A DNA stretch of 64,000 bases from Ulota crispa (lineage: Eukaryota; Streptophyta; Bryopsida; Orthotrichales; Orthotrichaceae), in the NCBI GenBank assembly GCA_963920765.1, contig OY987248.1:9768539-9832538 (forward strand), written 5' to 3'. Positions 23,511 through 35,586 of this stretch are shown here, piece by piece (the first letter of the stretch is position 1; each line of letters starts with the position of its first letter). The position numbers were made by a program, and so were the translations under genes. Under the pieces are notes generated by a model. The model did not search any database, was not told the DNA's origin, and saw only the letters and a list, made by a program, of their open reading frames with translations.

Positions 23511-24442
23511 CCCCTAAAGGACCAAGCCCTTTTTTTTGCTAAAATCATTGAAAACTGCCACTTCTAGGGGATGAGTAAGAAAGTAGTTTTTTTTTTTTTT
23601 GTTGGATTCCCAACCGTAGGATCTTGCCTTAGACTAGAAGAGGTACTTCTTGGGAAAAAAAACCAGGTCATTCTAGAAGGAGAGGAGGAAGATATTTACA
23701 TCTGAAGTGAGAAAAAAAGTTTTTTTTCTGTGTTGTATGTAAATTTTAGAAGCCTTTGACCTCTCTTACATGAAAAAAATTGCTCTATCCAAAGTCGTGC
23801 TTTTAATTTGCCATGTAGGAGATCAAGTTAGGTATATGTGGGAGAATTTTTAAAACAATTGGAACTGCACAACATATGGGAAAAAAATTGTAAGTAAAAG
23901 GAAGTGGAGAATGAATGAAAACACTAAAATGTTAAGAATTTAGTTACTAAAATGAAAATGCAAATCCTGATGGTTATAGGGTTGTAATAAACAATCTACT
24001 TCCTTTGGGGGGTTTTTATTTTCCAAAAATATTGAAATTGAGTAAAATAAAGGACTTCAAAGCTTATTTTAGAGTAGAGAATCCATAATTGCCTGCAAGC
24101 AAAAACTCCTCATAACTTTTATCTCATTGATTGAAATTGAATGATTTGAAGCTCCCTAGGTATAACAAAATCTAAATAACCAATTTCATTTTTTTTTAAT
24201 GTGAATTTTAAAAAAGTTTTTTGGGCTGCCTGGATGTGCAGTCCTCTCCAAATTTTCATAAATTCATGCATGACTTCTTCAATAAATTTTGGAATGAAGA
24301 AAAAAATTAAATACCCACGTAAATCTTTGGATTCCCCATCTTCAATAAAAGTTTCAAAAAAATGCACAAAGTAGTTTAGTTGTAAGTACATGCCCAAAAT
24401 CCCATTTGTCCCTTGAATGAAGGGACAATGGTCCTTTCAGGG
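23511..24442. mobile_element. TTAA-bounded piggyBac-like element, copy 3
   Basis: TTAA at 23507-23510 is followed by CCCCTAAAGGACCAAGCCC; the right end CAATGGTCCTTTCAGGG is followed by TTAA at 24443-24446. The 13-16 bp termini are inverted repeats and the TTAA on both sides is the hallmark target duplication of the piggyBac superfamily. The 932-bp interior has no transposase frame. Confidence 0.8.
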
Positions 24443-25596
24443 TTAACACCTCAAAAATTTTGCTTCTAATTAGGAATGTATGCAAATAGATGTTTAATTT
24501 CAATACTTTGTGTAAGAATATTCCAAAAGTTATAAGAAATCTTTTTACTTCCATCAGTTGCCATTTTTTACTATACGAAGTTGCCGTTCAAAATGTTTTC
24601 TTTGGCAATTGAAACTTTGATGACATTATACCCTTATAAATATAGAAGAATGGTCCATCTTCAATTTTGTAGGTGCGTCTTTACTTGGCCAATGCTTAAC
24701 CTCTTAATTTTTTTAGCAAATCAAGATTCAAGACTATCCTTTGCTAGAAATAACTTGGGTCAAAACATTGTGTAACTAGGGGATTTAAAAGCTCATTTCT
24801 CTTTGAGAGTAAATATGTTTTCCTTACAAATCTTTGTGCGAGATATTTATATTAAAAAAATCTACAATAATTTCTTTGTTTTCTCGCCCAAGAGAGCTCC
24901 ATACTTCAACTGTTGCTTACTATGATAAATGCACAAAACTCTTCATTTTTCATGAGAATACCGGGAGATTTGCATAAGAGGACCTTGTTTTCTCATACAA
25001 ATGTGCGTGAGGTAACTTTGTTTAACTTTGGCTTCAAATCCCCTATTATGACTGTTCATACAATAGAAAATTAGCAACCAGGTTATGTCTATCATGATTG
25101 CATTATTCACCAAAGACATCCAATTTGCATGATAAGTTATATATATATAAATGCAAAACAAATTTGAGAAAGATATCAAGAAATTCAAGGGAAAATTGTT
25201 AGAAGACTAAATTATCAAGAGATTTTCCTCTCTCTTAATTATCATTGTTACATCACTTAAGGTGTCCCAACTTATTTTTTACCATAAAGTTGGATGAATT
25301 GGGAGGATCAACAAGCATCGTGAAGTATTGTAGAAGACCGGCTCCTTCCAATCATTAACCCTTGAACAACGGGAAGGCCCTTTGCGGCCAGTATAATACA
25401 TGGTATTTTTCTTGTATTTGGAATGGATCCACACCTCTATTACGTTTGGGACCAACAAAGAAGTTGGAAAATAGATCAATGCTATTCTAGTGAGCTATTT
25501 GAGATCCCAAATTAAAATTTCTCATTGGTAGCAAAGGACAATTATACGTCAGCATATTTACTATGCCCTATAGGCGTTAAAGGGTTAAGCCCTTAA

Positions 25597-26237
25597 CCCC
25601 TCAAGGCCCATGCACTTTCTTGAGTATCTTAGAATTTGTTCTTGGATGAAAAGAACATCAACATTTTGATAAGTTGCATTAATTTTTTAAAATTGTAACT
25701 ATACAAATTCAAACTAGATATGTTAGAGATCACATAGGAAAAGAAAACACAACAATATCACTTATGGATTGAAAGATTATAACATTTGATCAAGAGGGTG
25801 TTAAAATTGTGAAAGTGATTTGCAGTCTTTCAATCCTCTTTTCACATCTCAAATTTAAATTTGAGGATACCAAAAAAATATGAGTATGTAAAGTACATCA
25901 TGCGTAACCATGATCTATTTATGGCTTCTTAAAATCTACTCTATAATTTTTTGAATTAAGTCTCTAATGTGATTGTTTCTCCAAGTTCTAGTGTACTCTA
26001 GGCTTGTTTCCAAGAGCTCTCAACCCTAGAAAGTGAAGATTTGCAATGGACACCCTTGCATAAAATCTTGATTAGACAATTCATAATTAGTCATTTTCAA
26101 AATTGGACTTTTGATACTAAAACAAGACTTTGACAAGAACTTTAAAAAAAATCATTGTAATTAATCATGAAGAAAATTTAGGCATCCCAAATTACAAACT
26201 AGAAGGGATAGTTTTGGTCCACTTGGACCTTGAGGGG
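25597..26237. mobile_element. TTAA-bounded piggyBac-like element, copy 4
   Basis: TTAA (25593-25596) precedes CCCCTCAAGGCCC; the right end GGACCTTGAGGGG precedes TTAA (26238-26241). The termini pair as CCCCTCAAGG with CCTTGAGGGG. At 641 bp the interior differs from the 0.93-kb group, so it is a separate subfamily with the same kind of ends. Confidence 0.75.
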
Positions 26238-26432
26238 TTAATTGCTTAGGGCCCCAACGATAGAATTCCATTGCTTATGATTACAAAGGCTTCTTTGAGG
26301 CACCGGATCTACTTTTTTGACCTTGCTATAAACTACAATTATGAAGGCTTTCAAGTTATCTATCCCGATGGAGTAATGGCAAGGAAAGCTAGATGTTGTA
26401 CAAGTGTTGCAAGAGATTTCATTGGGTGAAAC

Positions 26433-26495
26433 ACCATACGGGGAGTGGTGGCAAGCATACGGGGAGTGGTGGCAAGCATACGGGGTGTGGTGGCA
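26433..26495 (+). repeat. 21-bp tandem repeat, three units
   Basis: The unit CATACGGGGAGTGGTGGCAAG occurs three times in tandem, the last with one change. It is a multiple of three and lies in an 81-codon open frame (26404-26649), but that frame has no other support. Confidence 0.9.
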
Positions 26496-27200
26496 AGCAG
26501 CGTTTTGCAGGCTGCAACTAGTCTATATCCCTTGCAAGCTTCTTTGTGTGTGCTTTGTAGAAATTTGTTGGCAAGGGTTCAAACATGTTATAGACCCTTA
26601 TTATAGCAACTGTCACCAATTGTGCTGGTCATTATTTTCCGTGAAATAACAATTTGAAGGCCTAAAACTTAACATAAAAAGAAGTGCAATCTTCAATAAT
26701 TTACAAGTGTGTGCATTCACATCTAATCTTGATGCTCACAAAATTTAAGATGAATCAAGGGCTTATAGAATTTTGTAAAAATAATCAAATAGCAACTACC
26801 TACCAAAAAGTGAGATTTTACTATCATATGTTGTTTGATCAAATGTTATAATCTCCCATCTCCCATGGTCACTTGTTCCCAAATTTGCAAGCCTTTTTCT
26901 AAGTAGGTTTTCCACTATTTTTAACATTTACTTTCTGTGGATCATCCAATTGATAAAGATATAGTACATCAAAGTTGTAGGTCTCCCAAAACCCTAATTT
27001 TGTTGAAAATTGCCTAGGCGCTTAGGGGTTAAGGATGTTGTTTACCAAAAGTATTGGCTATAATCATACAAGGAAAATTTAGTACTTGAAGAAATGGCTT
27101 CCTGACTTGAGTTTTACAGTTCCAATGGAATTCATGTGCTACCCAAATGTCCCATCTGTATACAGCACGGGAAACATGTACAAAACAACAACAATTTTAA

Positions 27201-27616
27201 CCCCTAGAGGGCTCTTGGGCCTTTTTGATACATGACTATATTCGTAGAGTTCGTGAATACTAGAAATCAATTTTGTTGGTTTAGGGTGCTAATTGGATTT
27301 CCAACCGCATAGATTGCAGCTTTAGGTATTGACAGGGACCCAAATTTTTATGGGCCTATCTCTCTGTGAATCCAAAGATTGATTGCCAGAAGCACGCCAT
27401 AGAAAAACACATACCGTATGGGGACCGTAGGGGAGATGGGATACTTCAAGGAAGCACCGATAATGTATTTTCAAAATCTAAACACATGCTCGGATGCAGC
27501 TCAAAATTTCCTACAACTCTCTAGTGTACACAAAAACCTGAAATTGCCGCAACATCCACCAAATACTAGCAAAACAGCACATCACGGCCACAAAGAGCGT
27601 TCACGCCCTTCAGGGG
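27201..27616. mobile_element. TTAA-bounded piggyBac-like element, copy 5
   Basis: TTAA (27197-27200) precedes CCCCTAGAGGGC and the right end GCCCTTCAGGGG precedes TTAA (27617-27620). This is the shortest copy, 416 bp. A further right-end-like word, GGCGCTTAGGGG followed by TTAA, lies at 27017-27032 without a matching left end. Confidence 0.65.
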
Positions 27617-27620
27617 TTAA

Positions 27621-29377
27621 AGGGTTAATTAAAGATTTTGTAGCATTATAGTACCGGTTTAGTGCTGTGAATCTTCCTGTGTTTTCATTGGTGGAGCAAA
27701 AAGGCATGCATGCTGGTAAGGGAAAACGGATATACTCATCTGTAAGCACAGTCAACTTCATCGACGAGAGAAGTTTATAATAGCAAAATTACATCCAAAT
27801 GTTTGGTGCAGGTGACGTGTCTTTCAGAGGCACTTGTGGATCCCATCCCATAATTTTACCCTTTTTCGTGTGTTCTGGAACTGCAGGTGTCAAAATGAGG
27901 TAAAGATTGTGCTCAAAGTCGCCCAAAAAGTTCCCTGGTTCCTTGTGCTAATAAAGGATCCACATGGCACATCGTTACCGTCCTCCCAAGTTTGGTACAG
28001 TGGTTCTTGGGTGAGGTCAACACTTAGGGCTAAAATGTTAATCGTTTCCAAATATTGATCATAAACAAGCATTTAGTTTGTATTACTTCTCTCTAATTTG
28101 GTGGTTGCAACTCAAGAGGTGCTTTCCCATCTTTGTTTCTAGTTCACTAACCATACATTTTTCTAGTTGATGAGTCAAAATGGGCATCATTGAAAAGCTA
28201 TCGTTGCTTGTACACAAGCACTTGAACTTGACTCGACTCATGATACACATTTCACGCAAAAGGGGATTGGGACTGTGATCCTATCTAGTTGTTTCTATTG
28301 CAAAGGTTGACGTTAACCAAGCACTACTGTATACTGCACATTTGTGTTTGTGGGGACCGAGGTAGAAAAACTCGACATGATATTACAAATAAGCACAAAA
28401 ATACAAATTTGCCCCTTGTTTTGTAGGGCCATGGTGAATTGACCTCTCATTACCCCTTGCATGGATAAACAGGGGCTTTGCTTTGTCCACTACACATCCA
28501 TGTTTTTGGTTAGGATAAAAAACTCCATAATTTCCAAATAAGGGTAGAAATAATAGTTTTTCTCTTGTTTTGGCATTCTTCAATTGTATTCTCCTTCATG
28601 GTTCTAAATCAAATCAAGATTTTTGAAATCAAACATGACTTTTCAAAATTTCAGAATTCTCTTGATGCTAAATTTCCAAACTCTCACAAATTTTGAAATT
28701 CAAATTTGTATCCTTGGCCCATGAAGTCATAAAGCAGTTGACCAAGCTCTTGGCCCCATTCATCCAAATGGGGGGCAACGAGGACTTAGTTGAGGAGGTC
28801 CGTTCACCTCGGCTGTTTTGTACTTGGTCAAGTTCATTTCCTTTTGCTAGTTCCATTGTTCTATATCAAATGAGGCCCTTTGAATACAAACATGAATTCC
28901 GAACTTCAAATTCAATTTCAAGTGGTAAACTTCTGAACTCTTCCACTCATTACAGCGTGAAAAATTTGAACTTTTCACCCTGGCCCCACAAACACATATG
29001 TTAGCTTTTCAAGCTACTGTCTACTTGATGCTAGGACACACATGTCAAAATAATTGATTTGAAACGAATGAAGAAGTAACTTGTATTTTTGGAAAATTAG
29101 GAGACAACGACTTTTCCCAAGTTTCATTTATTTCCTTTCTAAAGATAACCTCTTCACTATTCTAGGGCAGGAGTTTGAGTTGCCGGTTTATGAACCCTCA
29201 AAAGCTTCATTTTTGATCAAATCATAAAAATGGGTTTACAAAATCAAAAAATATATTTTATACACAAAAGTCAAAGTTGCCACCCGTTTTTTACAAAAAA
29301 AAAGTTTATAGTTTGATGCGGCCTAGCCATGAGGGCTCAAGTGAATTGAGTGTTTCATTGCCCTCGTGCTTGAATAG
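27621..29377. other. No gene; diverged local repeats
   Basis: Segments around 28510-28680, 29600-29780 and 30235-30330 share order and words (TCAAATAAGGGT, AATCAAG..T..GAATC, TTTCAAAACTCT). They look like old diverged copies of one repeat. No frame is supported as coding. Confidence 0.4.
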
Positions 29378-29567
29378 GGGGTTTCAAACATGTCGTTCAG
29401 CACCAAAATTGTTCACGTGAATAAGATTCTTGAAAAACGTGAGCAAGTCACTCAGTGAATGAGCCATGACAACCTCTTGGAAGTTGTCATAGCTTATTCA
29501 CCGATGAATGAAAACTTGTTCACGATCATTGGTTCATTATTTTTTTGAGATATATGAAAACCCCTAA
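29378..29567. mobile_element. Short MITE with TAGGGGTTTCAAACAT ends, copy 1
   Basis: The left end TAGGGGGTTTCAAACATG and the right end ATATATGAAAACCCCTA form imperfect inverted repeats about 190 bp apart. The same kind of end bounds the element at 41037-41362. The (C/T)AGGGG-type start is reminiscent of hAT elements, but no 8-bp duplication was found. Confidence 0.5.
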
Positions 29568-29804
29568 TGAATGGGTTGAGCTACATTTCACGCTTTTAGA
29601 TCAGTGTAGAAAAGCTCCGTTTTTTTTCAAATAAGGGTGAAAGTAAAAACATGTCCCTACTTTGGAGTTGGTCGATTTTATCACCTCCCAACGCTCATAT
29701 CTTCAATCAAGGTCTGTGAATCCAAATGTGAATTTGGAATTCCCATATTTAATCTCCAGAGGATATTAAATTTCAAAACTCTTATAATTTCAAGAATGTG
29801 ACAA

Positions 29805-30103
29805 CATTACAAGGGATTTGGATCCAAGAATGGGCCCCTTCTCCCATAACTATGGAACTTTGGGAATACTTCCATAACACTTCCACACAAGCAATCTGCA
29901 GTAGTATGACATGGCATTAGTGTGACCATGTTAGACATTATTATTTAATTATTGTTTTTGAAAAAAAAAACTTTTTTTTGACTTTTTTTTGACTTTTTTA
30001 AAAAAAAAAAAAAAAAAATTATTATTGTTTTTCTGACGACTAGCAGTGGCATTGGGAACATCCAAACTCACAACCCTTTCTTGGGTCCAAATCCCTTGTA
30101 ATG
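29805..30103. mobile_element. Foldback MITE with 29-bp ends
   Basis: Left end CATTACAAGGGATTTGGATC and right end (30075-30103) are inverted complements with two mismatches over about 29 bases. The centre holds long A and T runs (29958-30030). It is non-coding; superfamily unknown. Confidence 0.75.
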
Positions 30104-30856
30104 AACGGGTTTCACCTAACCTCACATATTCAGAAAGCTTCATTCAAGCAGGGGTGCAGTGAGGGTCAGGGTGAACTGACTCCCTCGTTGTCCTTTTCTT
30201 GGATGAATGGGTGGGAACTCAGTCAACTAGTTTGTGGGGTCAAGGTGAAAAGTTCCTCATTTTCATTTTTAGAATTTTTGGGGGTTTGGAAATTTACCAC
30301 TAGGAGATTGAATTTGGAAACTTTGACTTCACACTTTCAAAGCATGGTTTCCTTCTAATATTTTTGCTGGTAGAGTGACTCGTACCCCACAATGCAAACA
30401 TGCAAAGAAAATTTGGATAGAATTGGATTCAATTAACAACAAGTGCACGTTCATTCACAACATCTAGTAATATTAGTAGCTTTCATCCAACATATGACAA
30501 ACTTGATGCTAACAAGGAGAGAGATTTGACAACTTCATCCATTTTTTCATAGAATTTTTTAGTGTTATAGTCACTAGTTGGGTTCTGAGGTAAGATTTAG
30601 GCAAAAAAATTCAAGAAAGTTTTCCCTAATTCAAAGATCCTAATTTAGTGTAAAACATTGGAGGAAGATGTAATACAACACTAAAAAATAAGGGAAAATT
30701 TATTACTTTTACCCTTGTCTTAGAGTTACAGAACTTTTCCACAATGGCCCAGAAACTTGGATGTGTAGTAGACAGACTCTAGAGGCTCCGTCCATCCAGG
30801 CAGGGGGGGCAGAGAGGGGGTCAGCTCACAGTGGCCTTGTCCCAGAGCTTCAATAG

Positions 30857-31173
30857 TAAGGTAGGAGCACCCATAAGCGTCAAACTAAGAGTTTTCAACA
30901 TGATGAGTATCAATAATTAGCTAGCAAATTATAGTATCCTATTAGGAACAAAAAAATGTTGAGTTTGCACTTTTGAATGTATTATTTGGATACTGTGAGA
31001 ATAAGTTGTGAATTTTAAAGAGCAAACTACCATTGCACCCATAACCACTTTCAAGATTGCATGTGCACAAGTTGTACATCCTTGTAGTTGCATCTATTCA
31101 TTTCCATGAATTTTCCAAGATTTCAGAGGTGACAATTATGGGAACAGTGACGCTTATGGGTGTTTCTACCTTA
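30857..31173. mobile_element. MITE with TAAGGTAG ends, copy 1 (upstream of desaturase)
   Basis: The left end TAAGGTAGGAGCACCCATAA and the right end TGACGCTTATGGGTG..CTACCTTA are inverted repeats. The whole element is similar, in reverse orientation, to 38454-38767. It ends about 1.2 kb before the desaturase start codon. Confidence 0.85.
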
Positions 31174-32382
31174 CACCAGACCTCTTTTACAAATTAGACT
31201 TACCGCGGCTGCAGATTACCAATTAAATTAGGGTAACACGCAGTGGCCCAAGTTACTGGAGAGCGGAATTGCCCAATAATGGAACACAAAAAATCCCAGT
31301 ACAGTTTACTTCGCAAGTTCTCAGCTCCCACCAATAATAAAAGGGGCAGAAGATTCCCCGACGGATGAAAAAGTAACGAACGGCGCACTGGTAAAGGCAA
31401 GCCGGTGCTCCTCAAACCCATTGGAAGGCAAAAGAAAAAGAAAAGGGCAAAGAACGGCAGAGGCCAAGCCCGGCCAGTGCGCTCAGGCCATTCATCTGCC
31501 TCTGGAAATATCGTCCTCCATTTGTGGCGGGGCCCAGGGCGGAGCATTGGAGCCGTCGCCCCCATCGCCCGCATCGCAGGAGACCTAAATCTCGGGGTTC
31601 TCATTCGGCCCCGCCAGGACGACGACGACGACGTAGTAGGGTGCCCGACTGCCCGGTCGGCGTGATAACCGGCCCGGGCCGGCCCGACTTGGTCTCGCCC
31701 TCCAAGGGACGAACCAAGCAAGGGGGACCGTGTTGCTTTGTGTTGCTGGTTGCGTTGTTTTTGCATACATACATATTTATATGGTCAGCTTTCCATTGCG
31801 GCTGCTTTATGTTTGCATCGCCTTCGCCGTCCGCGATCAGCCACCGCCGATCGCAGATGGCCTGCATTGTGTAAGGGCGGTTGTGGCGAAGCGAAAGGCA
31901 TTCCAAACTCCGCGCTCTGGCATTGTGGCGAATGCAGGCGAGGTTTTGCGTTATTGAATACATCGTTTCTGGTCTCCGGCCGTGCGTGTTCAGTTCTTGA
32001 TCCTGGTGCCTTGCCTTGGCTGTTGTGAAATTCTTCTTGGCCACTCGTTGGTCGAGGTGGTCTGACAGACAGAGCGGGGATTTTGGAGTGGAGAAGCCTT
32101 TTCTTTTTGCGCGGCGTTCGGTTTTTGTAGTTGTTAGTTTTTAGTAACGTTTACCTGCTGTACTGGCTTTTTATCTTGAGAAGGTCGAATCATTCTTGCG
32201 TCGAAGGAGCTTCTTCGCTCGTTGCGGACTGTGGTTCAATAGGAGCGGTGCGGTGCAGTTTGCGTTTATTGCATTGGCATTGTGTTGAGAACGGGGCAGA
32301 CAGAGTGTTCAGTGCGTGGACAGGGCACAAGCTGGTCCGTACTATCTGTGCATGACGAAGTGGTCGTGAATCTATTAAAGAA
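31174..32382 (+). promoter_or_regulatory. GC-rich 5' region of the desaturase gene
   Basis: This is the most GC- and CG-rich stretch of the neighbourhood (31400-32050) and lies directly upstream of the desaturase start. A TATA-like word TATTTATA occurs at 31774-31781. If used, transcription would start near 31810 and give a 5' leader of about 570 bases. Open frames on both strands here (up to 188 codons) have arginine/proline-rich, composition-driven translations and are not accepted as genes. Confidence 0.45.
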
Positions 32383-35300
32383 ATGGTGTCCGCGGGTGGT
32401 GGACTCCAGCAGGGTGAGCAATCGTGTCACTGGTTGATTCGTGTGGTAGTGCGTCTTTTACTCTGACACGTTTTCCTTCTTACTGTCACTCTTTATTGCT
32501 CAATCTACTTCCGTTTGTGTTGCATTGCCAGAGATCGCCAATGTAGTCGATTTAATGAGGTGCGTGGATAACGAGACTAGAAGTAGATATTCGGTCATAA
32601 CTGTGTCAGTGTTAGTTCACATTGTCTACTCGAGTCTCCTATCCCTCGCGTTGGTGAAGTTCTTTGTCAATTCATCTCTCACTATGTGCCTTTCATTTTA
32701 GTAATGCCCTGTTTTTAGCGACTGAGTTGGATAATACATACCGATCTTCAAGTTAGCTTTGCGCTAAGAGCCGATTTCGAGTTCTCTTAATACTATTGTT
32801 GGAAGGGGCATATGAAAATGGCCACGTGATATTTGAATCGCTACACCTAAGCACAATTCTCCGTGATGCGCACTCATTGCGGTCGCGGTCGATCTGCACT
32901 GAGGTTTTGAGAAAGATAACTTGAACCACGTAGTCACACGATTGTCCATTCAACAATACTTTCCTTCATCAATCTTTCCTGGAGTTTTATACCGTTCTCA
33001 CCGAATTATAACACTTGTTTCATCAAAGTGAGGCTTCTTTTTCTCTCAACCACCACTTCTTATGATAATGCATGGATATCTTGATAGCTTTTTAAAGTCA
33101 AGCGCCGTATTTTGAATAGTGAAGGCTAATTCGTTTTTGTGACTGATTGATCAGGTTCTCTCGAAGAAAACATCGACGTAGAGAACTTTGCTACTATGCC
33201 TCTCGTTGGTGACTTTATAGATGTTCTGAGCACAACTTGGGATAAATGGAGCCTATCCACCAAATTTGCTTTCAAGCGGCTGACAAGTAAAAAACATGTT
33301 TCGGATGCCTCTTCTGGACAAAACATTCCTTCGGAAGTTCAAAGGGATTCGAATTTAAGGGCGACGTCGGAGATTCTCTCTCAGACAGTCGGGAAGCTTA
33401 GTAGACGGAGGTCGGTGCAGAATAAGAAGCCGGCTACTTACTTTCTGAAGGATGTAGCTTCACACGATAAGCCTCACGATTGCTGGATCGTAATTAAAGA
33501 GAAGGTGTGTATTCACAGGAAAGCTGTGAAATTACTGCTTCGGACTTAAAATTGCAGTGTTAGCTGTAAGGTCAGAGAACTGTTATTCTTACGTGAATAT
33601 CTCATCTGTTTAGTTCCTTGCTTCTCGGCATAGGCAAGCATCCTGTTCAATTTCGGGCCCAATTTGAAGGCGGCTTACCCTGTCAATCTGTAGTAATACA
33701 TGATCTGTGTTTGCCAGGTGTATGACGTCAGCAATTTTGCGGAGCAGCACCCTGGAGGGCTGGTTATTAACACTTATTTTGGTCGAGATGCCACCGATGT
33801 TTTCTCAACTTTCCATGCATCTTCCACATGGAAGCTTCTTCGAAATTTTTACATTGGGGACTTCGTCGTAAGTTGTTTACTTCGCATTTCCGATCTTGTT
33901 TTCATCTATGCCAGAATTTACACTGCGGAATCTGACCTTTTGGTCTTGTGCTATTCTAATATCTTCGCAAACAGCTTTTGTGCTTGGTGACGCACAGTTT
34001 ACTGGAATTTGTAGTGGGAATTTATCGACATCATACCGTTATCGTAGCCCTGATTGAACGTTATTGAATTTGTGGCAGAGGGAAGAGCCAACTCCAGAGT
34101 TATTAAAAGACTATAGGGAATTAAGGGCCCTCTTCTTGAGAGATCAACTTTTCAAAAGTTCCAAACTTTACTACGTCTTTAAAGCAGTTTCGATTGCAGC
34201 TATTCTGGCTGCAAGTATTTCGTTAATCTGCCTGTTCAAGACTTCCTGGGCGGTACTTATGTCAGCCACTTTGATGGGATTGTTTTTTCAACAGTGCGGC
34301 TGGGCATCCCATGATTTTCTACATCATCAGGTCTAATCTTGGCCCTTAGTGGTTTACAATTCCTTACGTCCGATAACGTTTTGTATTTTATCGTCTTCAT
34401 CCTTTGGTGAACCGTTGCTAGCACTTAATGGGTTGAAAGCTTTGCAATTACTTCGACCACCAATTCAATTACCCAGCGTTTGGCATTTCTGCCACATGTT
34501 TCTGATAATGCGCTGTTCAACTGTTGCAGGTTTTCGAGTCACGTTGGCTCAATGAGATTGTTGGTTATGTACTTGGCAACGTCATCCTGGGCTTTAGTGT
34601 GTCATGGTGGAAGACTAAGCACAACATGCATCATGCAGCCCCAAACGAGTGTGATCAAACATACACTCCGATAGATGAAGACATTGATACTCTGCCCCTC
34701 CTTGCTTGGAGCAAGGATCTGCTGGCTACCGTCCAGAGTAAAACTATGTTGCGGGTTCTTCAATATCAACATCTATTCTTCTTAGTTCTTCTGATGTTCG
34801 CTCGAGGTAGTTGGCTTCTGTGGAGCGTAGTATTCAACTTCAGGCCAACGCTAACACTCGGCAGAAAGTTGCTCGAGTGGGGAACGTTGATTGTGCACTA
34901 CAGTTGGTTCATCGGGATCGCATTTTATCTTCTCCCTGGTTGGAAGCCCGTCGCATGGATGGCGGTGACCGAGCTCATGTCCGGTTTCCTCTTGGGGTAT
35001 GTATTTGTACTTAGTCATAACGGAATGGAGGTGTACAACACGTCGAAAGATTTTGTGAACGCTCAGGTACGATAAACACAATCGCACATGCGTGTAGGAT
35101 CTCGTGCACAGCCGAGGAAGCTTTCACATGTTCGCGTAGGTATAGAAGTATGTGCAGGAGCTGCTGTCTGAATTTCAGATGGAAGGGACATCTTTAGGAC
35201 CTCCTATCTGGTAACGAACTCTTGGATCTGGAGGTCTCTATTTTCAAGTAGAGCGTAGCGTTCAATACTGCGGAAAGAATTTGTTTTCGGATTGTACTTT

Positions 35301-35586
35301 AACCAGCGTATTTGTTGCTGTGCAGGTTATATCGACCCGAGACATTAAAGCAGGCTTTTTCAACGACTGGTTCACTGGTGGTCTCAACAGACAGATAGAG
35401 CACCACCTGTTCCCGTCAATGCCCAGACACAACCTTAGTAAGATCTCACCTCAGGTGGAAGCTCTATGCAAGAAGCATGGACTGATCTATGAGGACGTGA
35501 GTATGGCTACTGGGACTTACAGGGTTCTGAAAACATTGAAAGACGTTGCTGAGGCTGCAGCAATTCAGCAGCCAGCTGCCAGTTAA
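32383..35586 (+). CDS. Front-end delta-6 acyl-lipid desaturase/acetylenase, cytochrome b5 fusion
   Basis: This membrane enzyme of the endoplasmic reticulum introduces a double bond (or converts one to a triple bond) at carbon 6 of C18 acyl chains, towards arachidonic-type or acetylenic lipids. Exons: 32383-32413, 33155-33504, 33718-33867, 34079-34330, 34530-35066, 35326-35586, all with GT-AG introns, giving 526 residues, close to the 520-525 of moss relatives. The start gives [10 protein letters not shown] then [17 protein letters not shown], as in those relatives. The cytochrome b5 domain has the heme motif HPGG (138-141) and a second heme histidine (H160). Histidine boxes are HDFLHH (255-260), HNMHH (292-296) and QIEHH (463-467); glutamine starting the third box marks front-end desaturases. 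Hydrophobic spans lie around residues 195-235 and 320-400. By memory it resembles the Ceratodon bifunctional delta-6 acetylenase/desaturase more than the plain desaturase. Which reaction it performs cannot be read from sequence. No break is seen. Confidence 0.95.

Noticed and set aside
31200-32044. Long minus- and plus-strand open frames upstream of the desaturase (up to 188 codons)
   Set aside because: The region is GC-rich, so stops are rare in several frames at once. Translations are Arg/Pro/Ser-rich without motifs, and the region is better read as the desaturase promoter and leader.
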